The notes: generated from the letters alone by a model not told the origin. A stretch of DNA of 26,643 nucleotides from Pseudopedobacter sp038237895 (GCA_038237895.1 JBBRYE010000040.1:1-26643), one strand, 5' to 3'; counted from the first letter of the stretch, positions 1-8,840 are shown. Made by a program: numbers and translations.

Positions 1-273
1 ATTTTTGATAAACCCTTCGATTTAATCAAATTAAGACATTATTTAACGGTTATGTTATTTATTCAAGGGGGTTCATTTTATCGTATTAAAGGTATTTTAA
101 ACATAGAAGGTTTAACAAAAAAACTAATTGTACAATCTGTTAAATTAAGCCCAGTTTTTATTGATGGTGAAGAGTGGCAACCAAATGAAATTAGAGAAAC
201 AAAAATTGTGTTTATTGGTAAAAAACTGAAAAGAGAAATTTTAGAAAAAGGCATGAACCAATGTCTCTTTTAA
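1..273 (+). CDS. CobW/COG0523-family GTPase, C-terminal fragment
   Basis: The reading frame is open from the first base of the window to the TAA at 271-273, so this is the 3' end of a longer gene. The visible ~90 residues match the CobW C-terminal domain: a segment containing RIKGILNIEG, a beta-rich stretch around VQSVKLSPVF, and the ending VFIGKKLKREILEKGMNQCL, which is typical of the last strand and helix of COG0523 proteins. Family members are P-loop GTPases that act as metal chaperones (zinc and other metals) or in cobalamin metallation. The GTPase domain and the CxCC metal motif would lie upstream and are not visible, so the metal cannot be inferred. An internal ATG at 52 is not the real start. 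Confidence 0.85.
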   Translation: MFDKPFDLIKLRHYLTVMLFIQGGSFYRIKGILNIEGLTKKLIVQSVKLSPVFIDGEEWQPNEIRETKIVFIGKKLKREILEKGMNQCLF

Positions 274-407
274 AAATTAAAATATAAAAATTAAAAAATT
301 TATCATATTTAAAACAAATTTATCCCAATTACATTTTCTAAAATCAAACAATCACTAATTTTAATTAGGTTGTTAATTAATGATAAATTATTACTTAGAT
401 AGTGTAA

Positions 408-438
408 TTTGTACAATAAGAAGATTTTACTAATTTAG
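408..438 (+). promoter_or_regulatory. Bacteroidota-type promoter for the sugar kinase gene
   Basis: TTTG at 408-411, a spacer of exactly 19 nt, then TAATTTAG at 431-438. This matches the Bacteroidota sigma factor consensus TTTG-N19-TAnnTTTG with one mismatch in the -7 box. It would start transcription around 443-446, some 15 nt before the ATG at 459. Confidence 0.6.
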
Positions 439-458
439 CCAATCCTAAAAAATAAATA

Positions 459-1313
459 ATGATTTTAATAGCAGACGGTGGATCAACCAAAACAAGTTGG
501 TGCTTAATTGAAAATAGCGGTAAAAAAATAATGTTCAATACAGAAGGTTATAATCCATACTTTTCTGATACAGAATACATTATAGAATCTATGAAAAAAA
601 ATATGCCTGTAGATTTACCAATTGATAAAATAAAAGAAGTTCATTATTATGGAGCAGGTGTACACAATGATGAAAAAGCAGAGGTAGTTGAAAATGCAAT
701 GAAAGTGATTTTTAGTAAAGCAAAAATTTATGTAGATCATGATTTAATGGCAGCTGCGAGAGCATTATTAGGAGATAAAAGAGGTTTTGCCGCAATTTTA
801 GGAACAGGAACTAACACTTGTATATACGATGGTGAAGGTTTAGAAATGAACATTGATTCTTTAGCATATATTTTAGGTGATGAAGGGAGCGGATGTTACA
901 TTGGCAAAAAATTATTGAGCGATTATGTACGAGGATATATGCCAAAAAATGTACGAGATTCTTTTTGGGATACTTTTAAATTAACGCCTGATGATATTTT
1001 AGAAGCTATTTATAAAAAACCTTTGCCAAATAGATTTTGCGCTAGCTTTAGCAAATTTGTTTACGATATTACTGTTAATATTGAATATTCTAGAAATTTG
1101 GTAAAAACTTCATTTAAAGATTTTTTCGAAAATTTAGTAAGTCACTATCCTAATTACCAAGATTACGAGTTTAATTGTATAGGTTCTGTTGCTTATAATT
1201 TTAGAAACGTACTTGAAGAAACAGCTATAGAATATGGAATGAAGATGGGTAAAATCCTGCGATCTCCCATTGATGATTTGGTGATTTATCATCAAAATCA
1301 CCAAATAAAATAA
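459..1313 (+). CDS. BadF/BadG/BcrA/BcrD-family ATPase, N-acetylglucosamine kinase-like
   Basis: A 284-residue protein of the ASKHA fold, the usual length for Bacteroidota GlcNAc-kinase-like proteins. Residues 5-11 (ADGGSTK) form the phosphate-1 loop. D93 and D95 in VDHDLMAAARAL supply the likely catalytic acid. GTGTNT at 115-120 is the phosphate-2 loop, and GDEGSG at 140-145 is the following conserved turn. The family phosphorylates N-acetylglucosamine or related amino sugars in the cytoplasm, feeding cell-wall recycling or chitin/peptidoglycan sugar use. The substrate here is inferred from the family only. The gene stands alone after a good promoter and is followed by 217 nt of AT-rich sequence, so it is probably monocistronic. 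The ATG at 459 fits the conserved N-terminus MILIADGGSTK. Confidence 0.85.
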   Translation: MILIADGGSTKTSWCLIENSGKKIMFNTEGYNPYFSDTEYIIESMKKNMPVDLPIDKIKEVHYYGAGVHNDEKAEVVENAMKVIFSKAKIYVDHDLMAAARALLGDKRGFAAILGTGTNTCIYDGEGLEMNIDSLAYILGDEGSGCYIGKKLLSDYVRGYMPKNVRDSFWDTFKLTPDDILEAIYKKPLPNRFCASFSKFVYDITVNIEYSRNLVKTSFKDFFENLVSHYPNYQDYEFNCIGSVAYNFRNVLEETAIEYGMKMGKILRSPIDDLVIYHQNHQIK

Positions 1314-1530
1314 AGCTTTATGGCTTAAATTTAACTTTATTAGAACTCATTATATTTAATTGATGGACTGTTACTAATCAGCCTCAAAAATTTATTTTAA
1401 AATCACAATCTTAAAAATTTCTTTAATAATATAATATATTTAAAATCAATAATTTAAATCAATACTAAAGCTTTTAAGGAATTGTGGATTATAATTTGAC
1501 AAGTGAAAAATTAATAACTTATCAATAAAT

Positions 1531-3293
1531 ATGAGTATTGCCATTGTTTTAGGATTGCTGTTATTAGCAATTATTCTTTTTGCCGTAGAAATTGTTACTG
1601 TTGATGTTGTAACCGTTTTTATTCTTATTTGCCTATGTCTTTTTAAAATTATTACTCCTCAAGAAGCTTTCAGTGGCTTTTCAAGTGATTTTATTATAAT
1701 TTTGGCTGCTATTTTTATAATGGTTGGTGCGCTCAAAAAAACGGGAGTGATAGATACTTTTATAGCCAGATTAGTTAATATTAAACAACATCCCCCTAAA
1801 ATAATTCTCTTTTTTGTAATGATAATTTCTGCATTAACCTCTGGTTTTATGAATAATACTACGGTAACTGCACTCATGCTTAACCCAACAATTGGCATGT
1901 CTAAACAATCAGGAATTGCTCCTTCTAAAATGTTAATGCCTCTTTCTTTTGCTTCTATTTTAGGTGGTACTTGTACCTTAATAGGCACTTCTACCAATGT
2001 GGCAGTTAGCGGTTACATAGTACAGCAAGGTTTACCGCGTATTGGTATGTTTGATTTTTTACCTATAGGATTAATACTTTTAGGAGTAGGAATATTATAT
2101 ATGATGACAATTGGACAAGCATTATTGCCAGTAAATTCTAAAGAAGATTTAGAAGAAGATTATGGTGTAAGAAAATATTTAAGCGAAGCGGTTATTTTAG
2201 AAAATTCGGCAATGATTGGTCAAAAAATAGCAGAATCTGAAATTTCCAAACAGGGATTTGTAATTGTATCCATAATTCGCAACAAACAAAACTTTGTCCC
2301 AAATATGTTCACTAAAATTCAATTAGATGATATTATACTTATAAAAGGCAATGTAGACGATCTTTTGAAAATTAAAGATTTAAAAGGAGTAGAGATTAAA
2401 GCAGATTTATTAATTTTAATAGTGAGGAAAATGAATTACATCTTGCTGAATTGATGGTAATTGGCGGTTCTGAGACTCTTAAAAATACGGTGGAACGAAT
2501 CAATTTTAGACAAAAATATGGCTTGGGTATTATTGCAATTTATAGAAAAGGAAAAACCATCAGTGAAAAGATTGGGAAGCTGACGTTAAAAGTAGGCGAT
2601 TTAATATTAGTACAAGGAGAAAAAGAAAGTATAGATTTAATACGTACTAATGAGAATGATTTCATCATTTTAGAAGATTACAAACCCAACCTCAATTTAA
2701 AGCGAAAAGGTATTTTTACAATTGGATGCTTTTCCCTTTCTGTAATTTTAGGTAGTACCGGGATTTTACCTTTATCTATTGCTTTTTTATTAGGCGCATT
2801 ATTAACAGTTGCTTTTAAATGCATTAATCCAGAAGAAATGTATGATGAAATTGATTGGAGATTGCTTGTTTTAATTGGAGGAATGAGTGCCTTCGGAATA
2901 GCAATGACAAAAACAGGAGCCGATAAATTTGTTGCAGAATATATTGTTAGAATTTTTGAACCTATGGGTAACTATGGTATTCTTGGAGGGTTTATTTTGC
3001 TAACCGTTTTACTTACTCAGCCTTTAAGTAATGCCGCTGCAGCTTTAGTGGTATTGCCAATAGGTTTACAAACTGCACATCAACTTTCAGTAAGTCCGCT
3101 TACTTTTGCTATTGCAATTATGCTTTCAGCTTCAGTTTCTATGCTTACCCCTTTTGAACCTTCTTGTATACTTGTTTATGGACCTGGGAAATATAAGTTC
3201 TTGGATTTTGTGAAAGTTGGTGGAATTTTAACGTTTATTTTGATGGGAATTTTAGTAATAACTATTCCATTCTTTTTCCCTTTTAAAGTTTAA
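1531..3293 (+). pseudogene. SLC13/DASS-type permease with central TrkA-C domains, frameshifted
   Basis: Two adjoining frames together encode one SLC13 permease. The first (1531-2454) has the N-terminal membrane half, including the signatures GFMNNTTVTALML and GGTCTLIGTSTNVAVSG, then a TrkA-C (RCK-C) domain. The second (readable from about 2403) has a second TrkA-C-like domain and the C-terminal membrane half with TQPLSNAAAALVVLPIG and FEPSCILVYGPGKYKFLDF. Codons in the downstream frame before 2451 are sensible (NSEENELHLAELMVIGG), so the gene has lost one base between about 2403 and 2415. Adding one T to the T-run near 2406 gives an uninterrupted product of about 587 residues, normal for this family. 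Members import sulfate, dicarboxylates or other anions with sodium; the substrate here is unknown. Whether this is a true mutation or a sequencing error in an AT-rich run cannot be decided from the window. Confidence 0.8.
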
Positions 3294-3392
3294 CATTTTA
3301 AAAGATTACTAAAATTTTCAAAATTTGCAATTTATTCACATATTTAAGCTGCAAAAATGATAAGCTTAATAATTTCCCCTAAAATCAGTTGA

Positions 3393-4589
3393 ATGCATTT
3401 CGAGTTTAGTCTTTACAGTTGCCTTCCGCTCATTTTCTTTTTTCATATTCTTATTTATAGCATCTTATTCTTTTTAAGAAGTAAAAGACAAGAAAACTAT
3501 GCGGATAAATTGATGGGTTGGTTTCTTTTAATAAGCGCATTTGTTGTTTTTCCATGGATGGTGGGCTTTGCAGGTTGGTATGATAATCAACCTTACCGAG
3601 ACATTCTTTTCTTTATTCCATTTGTCCATACTCTGGCAATAGGGCCTCTTTTATTTTTGTATGTAAAATCACTTACAGATTTCAATTTTAGGATAAAAGG
3701 TAAAATGTATTTTCATCTTATTCCCGCAATTTTTTATTTGATTATAAGAGTGTCATTTACTTTAATAGATGTTTTTTGGTTTAAAAATTATCATTTTACC
3801 AATGAAAAGGAAGATTTGGATTTTAATGCCGCATATTCTTACTTATCGCTAATCAGTATTTTAATCTACCTATTTTTATCGATTATACATTTCAGAAACT
3901 ATAAAAGATATACCGAAATCACCACTTCTTTTGCAGATTTAGCAAGTTTAAAATGGTTAAGAAATTTCCTTTATGCATTTGGCTTATTGACCGTTTTGCC
4001 TATCATTAGAGAAATACTTTCGGTTTTTACCTTCTTTGAGAAACTACGATATTATGGGCCATGGTATTATTATGTGGCTTTTGCGATAGTAGTTTATTAC
4101 ATTGCTATTAATGCATACCAGGCAGTTTATATGCATTTAAGAAAAATAGAATTTCAGCCGCAACTACTTTTAGCTTTTCAAGATTCTAATATCAATTTAA
4201 GCACTAAAGAAATTACGGAAGAAATTAATGAGGCTACAATAATTCCCATTGATGAAAAGTTGACCTACCTTAAAAATGAATTATTGTCTTTAATGGATTC
4301 AGAATCTTTATTTGAAAGATCAGACCTTACGTTAAACGAAGTTGCCGTAAAACTGAAAACCAATGCAGTGATTTTAAGTAAAGTTGTCAATCAGCAATTT
4401 GCTTTAAATTTTAACGATTTCATCAATCAATATCGCGTAAATGCTGTGATTGAAAGAATTAAAGATCCAAGATTTAAAAACCAAACATTATTGGCTATTG
4501 CTTTTGATGCTGGCTTTAATTCAAAGGCCACTTTTAACCGAGCTTTCAAAAAATTTACTGATAAAAATCCTAAAGACTTCCTGAAATAG
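3393..4589 (+). CDS. Membrane-anchored AraC-family transcriptional regulator
   Basis: A 398-residue protein. About 250 N-terminal residues form several hydrophobic segments (roughly 7-27, 42-60, 72-92, 105-125, 145-165, 190-210, 222-242), resembling the seven-helix sensor seen in many Bacteroidota AraC proteins. A linker leads to a C-terminal AraC HTH domain from about residue 305. The second HTH helix region has LLAIAFDAGFNSKATFNRAFKKFT, the classic AraC signature, and the protein ends at NPKDFLK. It probably senses a membrane or periplasmic signal and controls nearby genes. The outer-membrane receptor downstream on the same strand is the obvious candidate target, but this is inference from position only. 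The ATG start is supported by the hydrophobic start of the protein. Confidence 0.85.
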   Translation: MHFEFSLYSCLPLIFFFHILIYSILFFLRSKRQENYADKLMGWFLLISAFVVFPWMVGFAGWYDNQPYRDILFFIPFVHTLAIGPLLFLYVKSLTDFNFRIKGKMYFHLIPAIFYLIIRVSFTLIDVFWFKNYHFTNEKEDLDFNAAYSYLSLISILIYLFLSIIHFRNYKRYTEITTSFADLASLKWLRNFLYAFGLLTVLPIIREILSVFTFFEKLRYYGPWYYYVAFAIVVYYIAINAYQAVYMHLRKIEFQPQLLLAFQDSNINLSTKEITEEINEATIIPIDEKLTYLKNELLSLMDSESLFERSDLTLNEVAVKLKTNAVILSKVVNQQFALNFNDFINQYRVNAVIERIKDPRFKNQTLLAIAFDAGFNSKATFNRAFKKFTDKNPKDFLK

Positions 4590-4639
4590 TTTTTGCTTCT
4601 TGAGGTAATCTTATCGAATTGAGGATTTTCTCTCATACT

Positions 4640-4742
4640 CGTCATGTCGAGGCAACGAGACATCTCATCAGCAAGATTACCAATCTATTTAAAGACCTAT
4701 TTGTAAGATGTTTTCTCCGCTAGCTAGCGGATCAACATGACG
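4640..4742. repeat. Long imperfect inverted repeat with a 14-bp palindrome
   Basis: CGTCATGTCGA at 4640-4650 is mirrored by GATCAACATGACG at 4730-4742 (reverse complement CGTCATGTTGATC). Inside it, ACGAGACATCTC (about 4655-4666) is partly mirrored by AAGATGTTTTCTC near 4706-4717. The right part holds a perfect palindrome, CCGCTAGCTAGCGG, at 4717-4730. The element lies 50 nt after the AraC gene stop and is richer in GC than its surroundings. Similar CGTCAT..CGAG-type intergenic repeats occur in other Bacteroidota genomes. It could be a transcript-end hairpin or a small non-autonomous mobile element. Together with the next repeat it explains much of the 380-nt gene-free stretch 4590-4969. Confidence 0.6.
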
Positions 4743-4766
4743 AAAGAATTCTTGACTTAGTTTTTT

Positions 4767-4840
4767 GCGTTAGGGATAGAAATGAAAATCCTTTTTGCTT
4801 TTCGCAAAAAGATTGAAATGGACAGCCCGCCCGAACGCCC
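4767..4840 (-). repeat. Intergenic palindromic repeat, diverged copy 3
   Basis: Shares its layout and several blocks with the repeats at 8886-8972 and 19909-19998: GCGTTA then GATAGAAA at one end, ATCCTTTTTGC, a loop, GCAAAAAGAT, and a GAACGC-containing end. The core hairpin has a perfect 8-bp stem, CTTTTTGC (4791-4798) with GCAAAAAG (4804-4811), around loop TTTTC. It has the same orientation as the 19909 copy. The rest of the intergenic region (4841-4969) holds only AT-rich sequence leading to the receptor gene. Confidence 0.6.
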
Positions 4841-4969
4841 AAATGCTATCTATTTCCAAAAATCAGTCTCAAATCATACTTTGAAACCTATTTGATAGTC
4901 TCAGATTATAATTTGAAGCGATGCGCCTTTCTTTTAGCCACACCTTTAGAGAAACAAAAGAAAAGCAAT

Positions 4970-7138
4970 ATGAAAAATTTATTTACTCTGATTCTAATCA
5001 TCGTTTGTACAGGCGGATTTGCACAACAAAAAGACAGCATCACTTTAAAGAGAGACAGCATCAAAACTCAAACTTTAATGGAGGTAGTGGTTAAAACTTC
5101 CATTCCTTTAGTACAAGTAAAAACTGATAAGATTTTATTAAATGTTGAGGCAATGCCTAATGCAGCTGGTGCTAACGCATTAGAATTATTAAGACAAGCT
5201 CCCGGAATTTCTATAGACGGGCAAGATATTATAAAAATGAGTGGTAAAAGCGGAATTCAGGTTTTATTAGATGGCAGGTTGCAAACCTTAAGTTCACAAC
5301 AAATTACCTCTTTGTTAAAAAGTACCGATGCAGCAAACATCAAAACCATTGAGGTGATTACAAATCCATCATCTAAATATGATGCTGCCGGAAATGCGGG
5401 AATCATAAACATCATATTTAAAAAATCAAATCAATATGGTACCAATGGAAGCCTGACTTATGGTTATCAAAAAATGGAACATTTTAGACAGAATTCTGCA
5501 TTTAACATCAATACAAAAGACAAAAATTTTAATGCATTTGCAAACGGTAATTATGATAATAGCTTACAATTTACCACGGTTAGTGATAATAGATATGTAG
5601 GCGATAAAACTTTTTTACAAAAAGGAATAGAAAAGCAAGGTTATAAAAACCCAGGTTTAAGAGCTGGAATAGATTATAATTTAAACTCGAAAAATAAAAT
5701 AGGTGCAATTTTAAACTATAACAGAATTTGGGACGATTTCCCTTCAGATGCTTCTACAACCATACAAAATGGAAATAGCAATAATCAGTTAAACACAATT
5801 ACCACAGCTAATTTAACCGAAAACAGATTAGGTTCTAATTTAAACTATCAGTTTAAAGATACTAGTGGTACCACTTTAAATATTGATGCTGACTATTTAA
5901 ATTATAAATCAAACTTGGGCAATTTGGTAAACAACACTTTTAGCAATAATGCTACATTAAATATATTTGATAATAATACCAAAACCAGTATTAATTTATT
6001 ATCGGCAAAAGCCGATTTAAGTTTAAAAATTTTTAAAGACGGCACTTTAGAAAGCGGTATTAAATTTTCTTCTAGTAAAACAGCTAATCATTTAAAAACT
6101 ACTCAAAATGATGGTAATCAAATTTTAAATCAGCTTAATAATTATAATTACAACGAAAAAATTTATGCAGCTTATTCCAGTTTCAATAAAACTTATAAAA
6201 AATGGAATTTACAAGCAGGTTTAAGAGCAGAGTTTACAAATAATAAGGGATTATCAACAAGTGGACAGCAAAATCAATCCGTTTTATCTGATAGTTCTTA
6301 CCTAAATATTTTCCCGACTTTATTTTTAAGATACCAAGCTAATGAAAATCATTCTTTCGGTTTTTCATATACTAAAAGGTTAAACAGACCATCATTTCAA
6401 GACCAAAACCCTTACGTTTACCGTACTGATTTTTATTATTCTGAACAAGGAAATCCTTATTTGCAACCAGCATATACTCAAAGTTTTGGTTTAGATTTTA
6501 CCTGGAAAGGGCAAACTCAAATCAAGTTAAATTATAATCAAACTAAAGATTTAAATGAAGAAATTATCACTCAAACTGGAGACCAAACTCTGGCAAAATG
6601 GGTAAATGCCGGTACAAGAAGTTTTGTAAATATTAATGTAAGCTCTCCATTTCAAATCAATAAAATATGGTCAGGATATTTATCTGCAGAACCTTATTAT
6701 CAATTTTATAAAGCTGATTTAAGCAAATATGCAGGCTTAGCAAATATCAATAATGGCGGTTTCGGTTTCAATTCTTACATCAGCAATAATTTTGATTTAG
6801 GCAAAAAATGGAGTGGTACTTTAAGCAACTGGTTTAATTATGCAAGTCGCTCTTCTATTTATAAAACCAAAGCAATTACAAGTGTAGATGTTGCCTTTAA
6901 AAAGCAATTGATGGATAATAAATTAACTTTAAACTTTGCTTATCGCGATATTTTTAATACGCAAAGATGGGCGCAAACAGCTTTGATTGGCGATATTAAT
7001 CAATCAAGTGTACGTAAATGGGAAAGTAGTGGCGCTTATTTAGGTATTAGCTACCGTTTTGGAAACCAAAAAATTAAAACCGCAAGAAGTAGAGATACAA
7101 AAACCGAGGAACAAGAAAGAATTAAATCAAAGAATTAA
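4970..7138 (+). CDS. Outer-membrane beta-barrel receptor, TonB-dependent-receptor-like
   Basis: The frame can be extended to a TTG at 4892, but the ATG at 4970 gives a clean signal peptide, MKNLFTLILIIVCTGGFAQ, and a 722-residue product, so I use it. A short linker leads to a plug-like domain (roughly residues 45-150) with the conserved patterns ANALELLRQAPGISIDG, IQVLLDGR and IEVITNPSSKYDAAGNAGIINI. The rest is a beta-barrel of the OMP_b-brl_3 type, with many alternating aromatic strands and motifs such as NRPSFQDQNPYVYRTDFYYS. The usual N-terminal carboxypeptidase-regulatory-like domain is missing, and the C-terminus ends in a charged tail after the strand GAYLGISYRFG. There is no SusD partner, so this is not a polysaccharide-utilisation pair. 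The substrate is unknown. The preceding AraC regulator on the same strand may control it. Confidence 0.85.
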   Translation: MKNLFTLILIIVCTGGFAQQKDSITLKRDSIKTQTLMEVVVKTSIPLVQVKTDKILLNVEAMPNAAGANALELLRQAPGISIDGQDIIKMSGKSGIQVLLDGRLQTLSSQQITSLLKSTDAANIKTIEVITNPSSKYDAAGNAGIINIIFKKSNQYGTNGSLTYGYQKMEHFRQNSAFNINTKDKNFNAFANGNYDNSLQFTTVSDNRYVGDKTFLQKGIEKQGYKNPGLRAGIDYNLNSKNKIGAILNYNRIWDDFPSDASTTIQNGNSNNQLNTITTANLTENRLGSNLNYQFKDTSGTTLNIDADYLNYKSNLGNLVNNTFSNNATLNIFDNNTKTSINLLSAKADLSLKIFKDGTLESGIKFSSSKTANHLKTTQNDGNQILNQLNNYNYNEKIYAAYSSFNKTYKKWNLQAGLRAEFTNNKGLSTSGQQNQSVLSDSSYLNIFPTLFLRYQANENHSFGFSYTKRLNRPSFQDQNPYVYRTDFYYSEQGNPYLQPAYTQSFGLDFTWKGQTQIKLNYNQTKDLNEEIITQTGDQTLAKWVNAGTRSFVNINVSSPFQINKIWSGYLSAEPYYQFYKADLSKYAGLANINNGGFGFNSYISNNFDLGKKWSGTLSNWFNYASRSSIYKTKAITSVDVAFKKQLMDNKLTLNFAYRDIFNTQRWAQTALIGDINQSSVRKWESSGAYLGISYRFGNQKIKTARSRDTKTEEQERIKSKN

Positions 7139-7191
7139 GAGGATTTTAATTTACTTCAATGGTTCGAGTCCTCACAAAGCATCCCAAAACC

Positions 7192-7222
7192 AAAAAAGCT
7201 CCACATTTCTGTGAAGCTTTTT
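7192..7222 (-). terminator. Rho-independent terminator after tRNA-Phe
   Basis: Stem AAAAAGCT (7193-7200) plus CACA (7202-7205), paired with TGTG (7210-7213) plus AGCTTTTT (7215-7222), with one mismatch and the 4-nt loop TTTC. Read on the minus strand the hairpin starts 7 nt after the tRNA 3' end and runs into a stretch of Ts. The other side also has a T-rich run, so it may also end transcription from the receptor gene on the plus strand. Confidence 0.75.
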
Positions 7223-7228
7223 CTTTTG

Positions 7229-7301
7229 TGGTGCCTGCTGGGATCGAACCAGCGACACAAGGATTTTCAGTCCTTTGCTCTACCGACTGAGCTAAGGCAC
7301 C
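7229..7301 (-). tRNA. tRNA-Phe (anticodon GAA)
   Basis: On the minus strand the 73-nt sequence folds as a standard cloverleaf. The acceptor stem is GGTGCCT / AGGCACC, the D-arm contains AGCTCAGTCGGTAGAGC, and the anticodon stem AAGGA/TCCTT encloses the loop CTGAAAA with anticodon GAA (complement of plus 7266-7268). The T-arm is CTGGTTCGATCCCAG. The discriminator base is A (7229). CCA is not encoded, because the following bases read CA then A, so it must be added post-transcriptionally. A consensus promoter lies upstream and a terminator directly downstream, so it is an independent unit. Confidence 0.97.
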
Positions 7302-7336
7302 CTACCATTCCCTTATTTGGTAATTGTTAGGGATTG

Positions 7337-7367
7337 CAAATGTAGGCTCTTTTTGTTAAAAAGCAAA
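7337..7367 (-). promoter_or_regulatory. Perfect Bacteroidota consensus promoter for tRNA-Phe
   Basis: On the minus strand: TTTG (plus 7364-7367), a spacer of exactly 19 nt, then TACATTTG (plus 7337-7344). This is a full match to TTTG-N19-TAnnTTTG. Transcription would start about 30 nt before the tRNA 5' end at 7301, leaving a short leader for RNase P removal. The rest of the gene-free stretch up to 7538 is AT-rich and shows nothing else I can name. Confidence 0.8.
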
Positions 7368-7538
7368 TTCTTTTATAAAAAATCAACATCATAAATCTAT
7401 CTAACCCTCAAATATTTAAAAATCAGCAAATTAAATTTTAATTTGAGCTGCATGAGTATTAAATTAAAAATATTATGCTTGCATAGCATATTTTTTAATC
7501 CTGTTTCTTTACCTTAGCTATTCACAAAACCAATTTAA

Positions 7539-8840
7539 ATGATAAGTCAAATTATTTTTTCTTTAGCATTTATTGCAGCCGTAGTTTTTTTTACCATACA
7601 AGTCAGAAAAATCATCCGTAATATAAATTTGGGTAAAGATGTTAATCGCTCAGACCGCCCTCAACAAAGATGGGCAATTATGGCAAAAGTTGCTTTAGGC
7701 CAAAGCAAAATGGTAGTACGCCCAGTTGCAGGCATCATGCATATTTTTGTTTATGTAGGTTTTGTAATCATTAATTTAGAAGTTTTAGAAATCATCATCG
7801 ATGGTATTTTTGGTACACATCGTATCTTTTCATTCTTAGGTGGCTTTTATAATTTCTTAATCGGTTCTTTCGAGATTTTAGCCCTATTAGTATTAGTTGG
7901 AGTTTTAGTTTTTTTAGCAAGAAGATTAATCATAGGTTTAAAAAGATTTTCGGGTGTAGAAATGACTTCCTGGCCAAAATCAGATGCACTCTATATTCTG
8001 TTAATTGAGGTTTTATTAATGACGGCATTTTTAACTATGAACGCCTCCGATTATAAGCTTCAAATGTTAGGTTTCTCACATTATATTAATGCAGGCAGCT
8101 TTCCAGTTTCTGGATTTTTAGTTAGCTTACTACCAAATTCAACATCAGCGTTAGAAATTATAGAAAGAAGCTGTTGGTGGTTTCATATTTTGGGAATTTT
8201 AGCTTTCCTAAACTACCTGCCATTTTCAAAGCATTTCCACATTATTTTAGCTTTCCCAAATACTTGGTACAGCAACCTTAACAATAAAGGTAAATTCAGC
8301 AATATGGATTCGGTAACTAATGAAGTTAAAGCCATGTTAGACACCTCTTTTACTCCTCCCCCATCAGATTCAATTGGACGCTTTGGAGCAAAGGATGTTC
8401 AAGATTTAAATTGGGTACAGCTCATGAACGCCTATTCCTGTACAGAGTGCGGTAGATGTACTTCCGTTTGCCCCGCCAATCAAACTGGTAAATTGCTCTC
8501 TCCACGTAAAATAATGATGGATACACGTGATCGTTTAGAAGAAGTTGGGGATAATAAAGCAAAAAAAGGAAAAGATTATGACGACGGAAAATCTTTGTTA
8601 GATGATTATATTTCTCGTGAAGAAATTTGGGCTTGCACTACTTGCAACGCCTGTGTAGAAGCTTGTCCGATAAATATTGATCCACTTTCTATCATTGTAG
8701 ATTTAAGAAGATACGCCGTAATGGAAGAATCTAATGTAACAGGAAGCTTAAATGCTATGTTTTCTAACGTAGAAAATAATGGTGCGCCTTGGAAATATTC
8801 GCCAGCAGATAGGTTTAATTGGGCGGAAAAAGAAAACTGA
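7539..8840 (+). CDS. Membrane-bound 4Fe-4S protein, HdrC/GlpC-like with NarI-like membrane domain
   Basis: 433 residues. The N-terminal ~240 residues have five likely membrane helices (about 2-22, 60-88, 105-130, 148-170, 213-235) with histidines in positions that suggest b-haem binding, for example MHIFVYVGF and WWFHILG. The cytoplasmic C-terminal part has two ferredoxin-type 4Fe-4S motifs. C301, C304, C307 and C311 (CTECGRCTSVCP) form the first, and C366, C369, C372 and C376 (CTTCNACVEACP) the second. This is the layout of heterodisulfide-reductase-related electron-transfer proteins that pass electrons between soluble donors, often electron-transferring flavoprotein, and the quinone pool. 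The HdrB-like partner follows at 9020 on the same strand, so the two probably form one membrane complex. The electron donor is not shown by the sequence. Confidence 0.85.
   Translation: MISQIIFSLAFIAAVVFFTIQVRKIIRNINLGKDVNRSDRPQQRWAIMAKVALGQSKMVVRPVAGIMHIFVYVGFVIINLEVLEIIIDGIFGTHRIFSFLGGFYNFLIGSFEILALLVLVGVLVFLARRLIIGLKRFSGVEMTSWPKSDALYILLIEVLLMTAFLTMNASDYKLQMLGFSHYINAGSFPVSGFLVSLLPNSTSALEIIERSCWWFHILGILAFLNYLPFSKHFHIILAFPNTWYSNLNNKGKFSNMDSVTNEVKAMLDTSFTPPPSDSIGRFGAKDVQDLNWVQLMNAYSCTECGRCTSVCPANQTGKLLSPRKIMMDTRDRLEEVGDNKAKKGKDYDDGKSLLDDYISREEIWACTTCNACVEACPINIDPLSIIVDLRRYAVMEESNVTGSLNAMFSNVENNGAPWKYSPADRFNWAEKEN

Noticed and set aside
1659..1997. Antisense open frames overlapping conserved genes (also around 9508-9894, 11952-12273, 14227-14946 and 17120-17587).
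   Set aside because: All lie opposite strongly conserved genes, have no recognisable protein features and follow the codon pattern of the sense gene. They are shadows.
2400..2425. Programmed -1 ribosomal frameshift to join the two halves of the SLC13 permease.
   Set aside because: No recognised slippery heptamer of the X XXY YYZ type and no convincing downstream stem-loop. Related permeases are encoded in one frame, so mutation or sequencing error is simpler.
459..3293. An operon of sugar kinase and anion permease acting in one uptake pathway.
   Set aside because: 217 nt of AT-rich non-coding DNA separates them, and SLC13 permeases carry anions, not amino sugars. Nothing in the sequence supports a joint function.
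7139..7182. A tRNA-like T-arm (GGTTCGAGTCC) followed by AAAGCATCCCA, which could be a tRNA remnant or attachment site near tRNA-Phe.
   Set aside because: No 5' half of a tRNA is present, the T-stem cannot pair beyond two G-C pairs, and the stretch is as well explained by the small inverted repeat GAGGATT/AGTCCTC (7139-7145 with 7167-7173). It does not match the tRNA-Phe 3' end, and no integrase is nearby.
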